Of a stretch of 10,509 nucleotides of DNA, positions 5,804 to 10,509 are shown one piece after another. The notes under the pieces were generated by a model. The model worked only from the letters and a program-made list of their open reading frames with translations. It was not told where the DNA came from and searched no databases. Location of the stretch: positions 1-10,509 of the forward strand of contig JBQTHI010000050.1 in assembly GCA_052390035.1 (NCBI GenBank), read 5' to 3'. How positions within the stretch are numbered: position 1 is the stretch's first letter; each line of letters opens with the position of its first letter. The DNA comes from JBQTHI01 sp052390035 (GTDB lineage Bacteria > Actinomycetota > Acidimicrobiia > Spongiisociales > ZC4RG35). The translations under genes were made by a program, and so were the position numbers.

Positions 5804-6916
5804 TTATCTCTCTTCTTTCTCCACGGCGGCCTGCTCGTAATCGGACCCTGCCACGGCGTCGCCGAATCCGACATCGCTTGTGAGAACATTCTCAGCCTGT
5901 TCTTCTTCGGGAGCCGCTTCGGTCTCCGCCGCCTCGTCCGCTGGGGCTTGTTCTACGGTTAATTCCTCATCCAAGGTCGGCTCGAACCCCGCTGCGACAG
6001 CGACCGGGCTTTCGGGGACGTTCTCCTCGCGCGCGGCCTCATATTCGACTTCGGCTTGCTCAGCGGTTATTCGGCGGCCACCGCCTGCTTCGATCAGGCG
6101 CCGACCGGTTTCCCGCTTGCCTCCCCCAGCCTCTATGAGGCGCTTACCGCCTCCGGCTTCGATGAGACGGGGCATTTTATCACGGCCCACGGCCTGCTCA
6201 GCCCGGGCCTTGGCCGGCGCCGAGCGACGTGCCGGACCCCCGGTAGCGAGTGCGGCCTCGGCGGCGATCTTCTCCCGGCTGGTGGAAAACCCGCCCACCA
6301 CATCACCCCGATACACCCAAACCTTGACTCCGATGGCGCCCGCCGTGGTGTGAGCCGTGGCGAGTCCGAAGTCGATGTCCGCCCGCAGGGTGTGGAGCGG
6401 GACCCGGCCCTCCCGGTACCATTCCCGTCGACCCATGTCGGATCCGCCCAACCGGCCGTTGCATTCGACCCGGACTCCTTGGGCGCCGGCCTTGAGCGCA
6501 GCCGCCACGGCCCTCTTCATCGCCCTGCGGAAGGCCACCCGGTTCTCGAGCTGGTCGGCGATGCCCTGAGCCAGCAACTGCGAGTCGAGATCGGGGTCCT
6601 TTATTTCGGTTATGTTGAGCTTCACCGGCTTGCTGGCAATAGACTCGAGGCCGGACCGAAGCCTTTCGGCCTCGCTTCCCTTGCGACCGATGACCACGCC
6701 CGGCCGGGCGGTTTGTATCTCGACGACGACCCGATCCCGGGTGCGCTCGATGTCGATTCGGGAAACTGCTCCGCGTTTGAGCTCCCCGCGGAGATAGTCG
6801 CGGATCTTCCAGTCTTCATTGACCAGCGCCACATAATCGCGGTCTGAGTACCACTTCGATTTCCAATCGTTGGTGGTGCCGATCCGGAACAAATAGGGGT
6901 GGGTCTTTTGCCCCAT
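5804..6916 (-). CDS. rpsC: 30S ribosomal protein S3 with long repeat-bearing acidic C-terminal extension
   Basis: The first roughly 210 residues are a normal S3, the 30S protein at the mRNA entry channel that works with S4 and S5 in unwinding mRNA. They contain the N-terminal segment MGQKTHPYLFRIGTTNDWKS, a type II KH domain with its GxxG loop in GVVIGRKG (73-80), and the S3 C-terminal domain including GRLGGSDMGRREWYREGRVP (154-173). The protein then continues to residue 370, against about 210-280 in most bacteria. A basic Ala/Arg/Lys linker (about 227-250) is followed by three copies of RLIEAGGGK/R (250-281) and a strongly acidic tail (284-370: 27 Asp/Glu against 3 Lys/Arg). The frame is continuous and ends three bases before rplP, so a frameshift is unlikely. 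The AGAGG Shine-Dalgarno lies in the end of rplV. Confidence 0.96.
   Translation of the reverse strand: MGQKTHPYLFRIGTTNDWKSKWYSDRDYVALVNEDWKIRDYLRGELKRGAVSRIDIERTRDRVVVEIQTARPGVVIGRKGSEAERLRSGLESIASKPVKLNITEIKDPDLDSQLLAQGIADQLENRVAFRRAMKRAVAAALKAGAQGVRVECNGRLGGSDMGRREWYREGRVPLHTLRADIDFGLATAHTTAGAIGVKVWVYRGDVVGGFSTSREKIAAEAALATGGPARRSAPAKARAEQAVGRDKMPRLIEAGGGKRLIEAGGGKRETGRRLIEAGGGRRITAEQAEVEYEAAREENVPESPVAVAAGFEPTLDEELTVEQAPADEAAETEAAPEEEQAENVLTSDVGFGDAVAGSDYEQAAVEKEER
6074..6169 (-). repeat. Three-copy nine-residue repeat within rpsC (RLIEAGGGK/R)
   Basis: Residues 250-258 and 259-267 of S3 are perfect tandem copies of RLIEAGGGK. After a five-residue spacer (RETGR), a third copy, RLIEAGGGR, occupies 273-281. 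The underlying 27-base units differ in sequence: copies 1 and 2 use different synonymous codons at seven of nine positions with no amino-acid change, and copies 1 and 3 differ synonymously at six positions plus one Lys-to-Arg change. The repeat is therefore kept at the protein level and is not a recent DNA slippage product. The function is unknown to me. Confidence 0.9.
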
Positions 6917-7266
6917 CAGTCAACCTCTTCTTCGTTGCCATCGGAGACCACGATCGTGATGTGGCTGGTCCGCTTGCGAATCCTGGAGGCCCGGCCTCGT
7001 GCCCGGGGCTGGAACCTCTTGAGCGTTGGTCCTTCATCGGCAAATGCTTCGGCGATCACCAATTCCTCGGCATCGAGGGCGTGGTTGTGCTCGGCGTTGG
7101 CGATGGCCGAGTTGAGCACCTTGACCACGGGTCCGGCAGCCCCCCGTGGGGTTAGGGCCAATACGGCCCTCGCCTCGTCAACCGGCATCCCCCTCACGAG
7201 ATCCAGCACCCGGCGTACCTTGAGGGCGGGGTGCCTGATGTACTTGGCCTCTGCCCGCACGTTCAT
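6916..7266 (-). CDS. rplV: 50S ribosomal protein L22
   Basis: This is L22, 116 residues. It binds 23S rRNA early in assembly, and its long beta-hairpin lines the exit tunnel near the macrolide site. The hairpin region is residues 83-107 (KRFQPRARGRASRIRKRTSH and on to ITIVV), intact and without deletions of the kind linked to macrolide resistance. The N-terminal KYIRHPALKVRRVLDLVRGM (8-27) is also diagnostic. A short acidic tail (GNEEEVD) ends the protein. It overlaps rpsS by four bases, and its stop shares one base with the rpsC start (TGATG), so the three genes are tightly coupled. Confidence 0.98.
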   Translation of the reverse strand: MNVRAEAKYIRHPALKVRRVLDLVRGMPVDEARAVLALTPRGAAGPVVKVLNSAIANAEHNHALDAEELVIAEAFADEGPTLKRFQPRARGRASRIRKRTSHITIVVSDGNEEEVD

Positions 7267-7547
7267 GTCTTCTTCGCCGCTTTGTCTCTCTTACCGGCAT
7301 GACCCCGGAAGGTGCGAGTGGGAGCAAACTCGCCCAGCTTGTGGCCAACCATCGATTCGGTGACGAACACCGGGACGTGTTTGCGTCCGTCGTGGATAGC
7401 CAGGGTGTGGCCGATCATTTCCGGCACCACCGTCGACCGGCGGCTCCAGGTGCGGATCACCCGCTTCTCCCCTTTGCGGTTGAGCTCGTCGACCTTGTCC
7501 ATCAGATGGTCGTCGACGAAGGGACCTTTGGACAGGCTTCGTGGCAT
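7263..7547 (-). CDS. rpsS: 30S ribosomal protein S19
   Basis: This is S19, 94 residues, a 30S head protein that pairs with S13 and lies near the A-site tRNA and the intersubunit bridge. The family signature VPVFVTESMVGHKLGEFAPT runs from 58 to 77 and continues RTFRGHAG. The N-terminus MPRSLSKGPFVDDHL is typical of actinobacterial and many other S19 proteins. A GGAGGT Shine-Dalgarno six bases upstream supports the ATG at 7547. The gene is four bases from rplB, and its TGA overlaps the rplV ATG by four bases. No unusual residues were seen. Confidence 0.98.
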   Translation of the reverse strand: MPRSLSKGPFVDDHLMDKVDELNRKGEKRVIRTWSRRSTVVPEMIGHTLAIHDGRKHVPVFVTESMVGHKLGEFAPTRTFRGHAGKRDKAAKKT

Positions 7548-7551
7548 GGAT

Positions 7552-8385
7552 CTACCTCCGGCCGCCGGTCGACCGGCGGCGTACGATCATCCGGGTGCTT
7601 GACTTCTTCTTCTTTCGTGTGCGACCTTCCGGCTTGCCCCACGGGCTGACGGGATGCCTCCCTCCCGAGGACCGACCTTCTCCGCCGCCGAGCGGGTGAT
7701 CAACCGGATTCATCACGACCCCCCTGCTCTGGGGGCGCACGCCTCTCCATCTGTTGCGGCCTGCCTTCCCCAGCTTGACAAGCTCGGCCTCGGGGTTGCC
7801 GACCTGACCGATGGTCGCCCGACAGTCGAGGGGGACCATCCGCATCTCGCCTGAGGGGAGACGGAGGAGGGCCATTTCGTTCTCTTTGGACATGAGCTGT
7901 ACGCCGGCTCCTGCCGAACGAGCTAGCTTGGCCCCGCCTCCGGGACGTAGCTCGATGGCGTGGACCGTGGTGCCGGCCGGGATGTTGCGTAGCGGGAGCG
8001 CATTCCCGGCTCGAATCTCGGCCGACGGGCCCGACATCAGCCGGTCGCCGACTTTCAGTCCAAGGGGGGCGAGCACATAGGCCTTGTCGCCGTCGGCATA
8101 ATGAAGCAATGCGATCCGAGCGTTCCGGTTGGGGTCGTATTCGACGGCCGCCACCTTGGCCGGTATCCCATCACGGCGGCGCGTGAAGTCGATCAGGCGG
8201 TATCGATTCTTGTTGCCGCCTCCGCGATGTCTTGAGGTCACCCGCCCATAAGCGTTGCGGCCCCCGGTTGACTTCTTGTTGGACAGGAGCGCCTTCTCGG
8301 GCGTGGACTTGGTGACGTCGACGAAGTCGGCGACGGTTTGGAATCGCCTTCCCGCCGAGGTTGGCTTTCTGCTTTTCACTGCCAT
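7552..8385 (-). CDS. rplB: 50S ribosomal protein L2
   Basis: This is L2, 277 residues, one of the most conserved 50S proteins, needed for subunit association and for peptidyl transferase activity. I chose the ATG at 8385 because it gives the family opening MAVKSRKPTSAGRR and the usual length; the frame is open 50 codons further upstream, but that part overlaps rplW. The KSTGGRNAYGRVTSRHRGGG block (38-57), the GAKLARSAGAGVQL block (151-164) and the C-terminal GGRHPVSPWGKPEGRTR block (241-257) are clear. His230, equivalent to the functionally important His229 of mature E. coli L2, is present. The usual second histidine of the HPH motif is Leu232 here (DHPLGGGEG). The last codons contain the rpsS Shine-Dalgarno. 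Confidence 0.98.
   Translation of the reverse strand: MAVKSRKPTSAGRRFQTVADFVDVTKSTPEKALLSNKKSTGGRNAYGRVTSRHRGGGNKNRYRLIDFTRRRDGIPAKVAAVEYDPNRNARIALLHYADGDKAYVLAPLGLKVGDRLMSGPSAEIRAGNALPLRNIPAGTTVHAIELRPGGGAKLARSAGAGVQLMSKENEMALLRLPSGEMRMVPLDCRATIGQVGNPEAELVKLGKAGRNRWRGVRPQSRGVVMNPVDHPLGGGEGRSSGGRHPVSPWGKPEGRTRKKKKSSTRMIVRRRSTGGRR
7554..7559 (-). promoter_or_regulatory. Strong Shine-Dalgarno of rpsS inside the end of rplB
   Basis: The coding strand reads GGAGGT, with six bases between it and the rpsS ATG. Its final T is the first base of the rplB TAG stop. This is the best-matched ribosome binding site of the S10 half and fixes the rpsS start at 7547. Confidence 0.8.
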
Positions 8386-8398
8386 GTCTTGAGTCCTA

Positions 8399-8686
8399 TC
8401 AGATTCCGAACAAGTCGATCGAATCGCCCACCGAGAGCGTGACCATGGCCCGCTTGACGCCGGCTCGCCGACCGAGTGTCCGCCCGGTTCGCTTCCACTT
8501 GCCGGGACGATTCTGGGTATTGACCGAGAGGACACTCACCGAAAAAATCTCCTCGACGGCGTCCTTGATTTCGCTCTTGTTGGCCCTTCGGTCGACGATC
8601 AGCGTGTAGGTGTTGACCTTCTCGATGAGGTCATATGACTTTTCAGAAACGACCGGCGAGAGGATGATGTCGCGAGGATCTTTCAC
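8399..8686 (-). CDS. rplW: 50S ribosomal protein L23
   Basis: This is L23, 95 residues, located at the exit of the peptide tunnel, where it docks trigger factor and the signal recognition particle. The docking motif VSEK is at residues 13-16. Glu15 corresponds to Glu18 of E. coli L23, the known contact residue. The ANKSEIKDAVEEIF helix (35-48) and the basic loop GKWKRTGRTLGRRAGVKRA (62-80) confirm the family. The start is a GTG at 8684-8686 that shares bases with the rplD stop (GTGA), an unusual start codon set by the overlap. The stop is followed by a 13-base gap to rplB that holds a modest AGGA Shine-Dalgarno. Confidence 0.97.
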   Translation of the reverse strand: MKDPRDIILSPVVSEKSYDLIEKVNTYTLIVDRRANKSEIKDAVEEIFSVSVLSVNTQNRPGKWKRTGRTLGRRAGVKRAMVTLSVGDSIDLFGI

Positions 8687-9354
8687 GACGCTTCGCCTTC
8701 CCTGACGAAGTCGGATCTGGTCACGTCATATGCGCCGATTCCGACCGCACCGACGGTCTGAGCCGTGAACAGAACATGCTGGGCCCACATCACGTCGTAT
8801 GCGGTGAGATGTTCCGGCTCGGCAATGACGATCTGGGGAAGATTCCGGAATGCCAAACCGGCTTGGTGCCCCATACGGTTCATGACCAAGAGTGCTTTCC
8901 CCTCGACCCCAATGGCCCTGAGGAAGGCGGCGGCATCTTTGGTCTTCGGTGTGTCCCAGTCGAAGGATTCCACGACCTTGATCCGCGCCTCGGAGGCACG
9001 AGCCGACAGGGCTGAGATGAGAGCAAGGCGCTTCATCTTCTTGGGCGTGCGTTGCTCGTAGCTCCGCGGCTCGGGTCCGTGGGCCACGCCACCTCCCCGG
9101 AAATGAGGAGCGCGAATCGAACCCTGGCGGGCCCGACCAGTTCCCTTCTGACGCCATGGCTTGGCGCCGCCCCCGCGCACCTCGGCCCTGGTCTTGGTCT
9201 TGTGGGTCCCCGCCCGGGCGCCGGCGAGTTGCGCCGTGACCACCTGATGGAGGACGGCGAGATTGGGCTCAACCCCAAACACGGCGGGGTCGAGGTCGAT
9301 CTCCCCTCGGCGGGCCCCGTCCGAAGCGAACAAAGGAGCTTGCAGGTCGCTCAT
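8683..9354 (-). CDS. rplD: 50S ribosomal protein L4
   Basis: This is L4, 223 residues, a 50S protein lining the peptide exit tunnel. The tunnel-reaching loop is clear at about residues 49-100, with KPWRQKGTGRARQGSIRAPH at 65-84 followed by FRGGGVAHGPEPRSY. The globular Rossmann-like part follows (KKMKRLALISALSARA, 105-120). Behind the usual end there is a short tail (residues 212-223, TRSDFVREGEAS). In E. coli L4 also represses its own operon by binding an S10 leader. No comparable leader space exists here, so that control is not evident. The ATG overlaps the rplC stop by four bases. The stop overlaps the GTG of rplW. Confidence 0.98.
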   Translation of the reverse strand: MSDLQAPLFASDGARRGEIDLDPAVFGVEPNLAVLHQVVTAQLAGARAGTHKTKTRAEVRGGGAKPWRQKGTGRARQGSIRAPHFRGGGVAHGPEPRSYEQRTPKKMKRLALISALSARASEARIKVVESFDWDTPKTKDAAAFLRAIGVEGKALLVMNRMGHQAGLAFRNLPQIVIAEPEHLTAYDVMWAQHVLFTAQTVGAVGIGAYDVTRSDFVREGEAS

Positions 9355-9986
9355 GCGCTCTTGACCGCCTCCCGAACCAGCACCATCGAGCCGTTGGCGC
9401 CGGGGACGGCGCCTCGGAGCAGAAGCAGGTGGCGCTCGATGTCAATTTCCACGATCTGCAGATTGAGGGTGGTGACCTGCTCCCCACCCATTCGTCCCGC
9501 CATCCGCATTCCTTTGAAAACCCTGGCCGGGGTTGAGCAGGCGCCGATAGATCCGGGTGCCCGATGTTTCTTATGGTTTCCGTGGGCGCCGCCTTGCCCG
9601 CTGAACCCGTGGCGGCGCATCACCCCCTGGAAGCCTTTCCCTTTGGACAGACCCGTCACATCGGCCATCCCGCCTTTGGCCAACACGTCCGACAGGACGA
9701 TCTGCTGGCCGACCTTGTAAGCAGCCGGTTCGGCGACCCGGATCTCGACCAGGTAGCGGGCCGGGTCGACCCCGGCTTTGGTGAAGTGTCCCTGGGTGGG
9801 TTTGTTGACCAGCGAAGGCCTGATCTCGCCGAAGGCAAGTTGTATGGCGGAGTAGCCGTCGATGTCCGGCTTCTTGATCTGCACCACGGAGCAGGGACCA
9901 GCCTTGATGACCGTCACAGGCACCGCCCGCGATTGCTCGTCGAAGACCTGGGTCATGCCCAGCTTCTCGCCAAGAATGGCGTTCAT
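9351..9986 (-). CDS. rplC: 50S ribosomal protein L3
   Basis: This is L3, a 211-residue 23S-binding protein whose long internal loop approaches the peptidyl transferase centre. The N-terminus (LGEKLGMTQVF, residues 5-15) and the loop (GFSGQGGAHGNHKKHRAPGS, 127-146) are diagnostic, as is the RVFKGMRMAG.MG segment at 155-167. In E. coli the loop carries Gln150 (GSIGQ), which PrmB methylates. Here the aligned residue is Ala149 (GSIGA), so that modification cannot occur; to my recollection this is normal for actinobacterial L3. The ATG overlaps the rpsJ stop by four bases, and the TGA overlaps the rplD start in the same way. Confidence 0.98.
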   Translation of the reverse strand: MNAILGEKLGMTQVFDEQSRAVPVTVIKAGPCSVVQIKKPDIDGYSAIQLAFGEIRPSLVNKPTQGHFTKAGVDPARYLVEIRVAEPAAYKVGQQIVLSDVLAKGGMADVTGLSKGKGFQGVMRRHGFSGQGGAHGNHKKHRAPGSIGACSTPARVFKGMRMAGRMGGEQVTTLNLQIVEIDIERHLLLLRGAVPGANGSMVLVREAVKSA

Positions 9987-10291
9987 AGTTTGATCTCCAC
10001 TTCGACACCGGCGGGAAGGTCGAGTCTCATCAATGAGTCAACCGTTTTAGGAGTGGGGTCGAGGATGTCAATGAGGCGCTTGTGGATCCGCATCTCGAAG
10101 TGTTCACGCGAGTCTTTGTCGACGTGGGGGCCACGAATGACGCAGTAACGATGGATCTCGGTCGGCAGCGGAATAGGGCCGCGGATGGTGGCCTGTGTGC
10201 GCACCACCGTTTCGGCGATCTTGCGCGCCGACTCATCGACCACCTGGTAGTCGTAAGCCTTGAGGCGAATACGGATTTGTTGTTTAGCCAT
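9983..10291 (-). CDS. rpsJ: 30S ribosomal protein S10
   Basis: This 102-residue protein is S10, a 30S head protein that also acts as NusE in transcription antitermination with NusB. The length matches the family norm (about 100-105). The conserved core is at residues 38-77: GPIPLPTEIHRYCVIRGPHV, then the KDSREHFEMRIHKRLIDIL stretch that includes the long loop reaching into the 30S head. The start is the ATG at 10291, giving the usual MAKQ.IRIRLKAYD opening. It is the first gene of the S10 cluster here, 45 bases after tuf, and its TGA overlaps the rplC ATG (ATGA), which suggests translational coupling. Nothing looks unusual in it. Confidence 0.98.
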   Translation of the reverse strand: MAKQQIRIRLKAYDYQVVDESARKIAETVVRTQATIRGPIPLPTEIHRYCVIRGPHVDKDSREHFEMRIHKRLIDILDPTPKTVDSLMRLDLPAGVEVEIKL

Positions 10292-10336
10292 CGTGTCGTC
10301 TCGTCCTGGGTTTTGGGTCTGGCGTCTTCTGGTATC
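10292..10336 (-). other. Short tuf-rpsJ spacer
   Basis: These 45 bases separate the tuf stop from the rpsJ start. On the coding strand I see an AGGA about 12 bases before the rpsJ ATG, a weak and distant Shine-Dalgarno candidate. I see no hairpin followed by a T-run and no clear -10/-35 pair. The E. coli S10 operon has a long leader (well over 100 nucleotides) that binds L4. There is no room for such a leader here. Confidence 0.6.
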
Positions 10337-10509
10337 TCATTTGAGGATCTTGGTGACGCGGCCGGCGCCGACGGTGCGTCCACCTTCCCGGATGGCGAAC
10401 CGCAACCCCTCATCCATGGCGATGGGGGAGATCAGCTCGACGCTCATCTGGGTGTTGTCCCCCGGCATCACCATCTGGGTCCCCTCCCCCAGGGTGACCA
10501 CCCCGGTCA
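10337..10509 (-). CDS. tuf: Elongation factor Tu, C-terminal end (partial, 5' part outside window)
   Basis: This is the last 56 codons of EF-Tu, the GTPase that brings aminoacyl-tRNA to the ribosome. The frame ends in TGA and reads through domain III of the family: MVMPGDNTQMSVELISPIAM, then the near-invariant RFAIREGGRTVGAGRVTKIL and a final Lys. The start and the GTPase domain lie beyond the right edge. It sits 45 bases upstream of rpsJ on the same strand, the common bacterial order in which the str cluster (rpsL-rpsG-fusA-tuf) leads into the S10 cluster. Identification by family sequence is very secure. Whether rpsJ is cotranscribed with tuf is inferred from the short gap. Confidence 0.97.
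   Translation of the reverse strand, partial: TGVVTLGEGTQMVMPGDNTQMSVELISPIAMDEGLRFAIREGGRTVGAGRVTKILK

Noticed and set aside
6056..6847. 263-codon plus-strand open frame
   Set aside because: It is antisense to rpsC, which has clear KH and S3 domains; the plus-strand translation is low-complexity and unlike any family I know.
8386..8535. Longer N-terminus of L2 (50 extra codons)
   Set aside because: The extension lies in rplW in another frame, has no L2 similarity, and the ATG at 8385 gives the standard N-terminus and length.

Overview
This window is an ordinary but very complete stretch of bacterial ribosomal-protein operon, read entirely on the minus strand (right to left). In transcription order it holds the 3' end of tuf (EF-Tu), then the S10 cluster (rpsJ, rplC, rplD, rplW, rplB, rpsS, rplV, rpsC, rplP, rpmC, rpsQ), then the spc cluster (rplN, rplX, rplE, rpsN of the zinc type, rpsH, rplF, rplR, rpsE, rpmD, rplO) and finally secY, which runs off the left edge. 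All 20 intact gene-to-gene junctions from rpsJ to rplO are tight: the genes overlap by 1, 4 or 8 bases or are separated by at most 13 bases. Together they make one half of the ribosome's core proteins plus the membrane channel that receives nascent proteins.

The organism looks like a high-GC member of the Actinomycetota, perhaps of the Acidimicrobiia or a related uncultured lineage. The reasons are the high GC, the EF-Tu C-terminus, the SecY N-terminus (MLS...DLR.KILF pattern), the S3 N-terminus with the DWKS motif, and the L2 C-terminus (GGRHPVSPWGKPEGRTR). This is inference from remembered family patterns and only moderately secure. S14 and L24 are both the cysteine-containing (zinc) forms.

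Layout: 10337-10509 tuf end; 10292-10336 a 45-base spacer with no room for an E. coli-like L4-responsive leader; 9983-10291 to 4876-5142 the S10 cluster; 4511-4879 to 898-1347 the spc ribosomal genes; 779-897 the only sizeable gap between intact genes; 1-778 secY. No RNA genes, mobile elements, CRISPR arrays or convincing terminators were seen.

No new multi-gene system is visible. The points that merit a second look are: (1) ribosomal protein S3 is 370 residues long, with three near-identical copies of a nine-residue motif (RLIEAGGGK/R) whose codons differ at nearly every synonymous position, followed by an 87-residue strongly acidic tail; (2) the 119-base rplO-secY gap is filled by an unannotated 39-codon reading frame that starts in an ATGA overlap with the rplO stop and ends three bases before the secY start, in the same frame as secY; (3) two small inverted repeats lie in that same gap.
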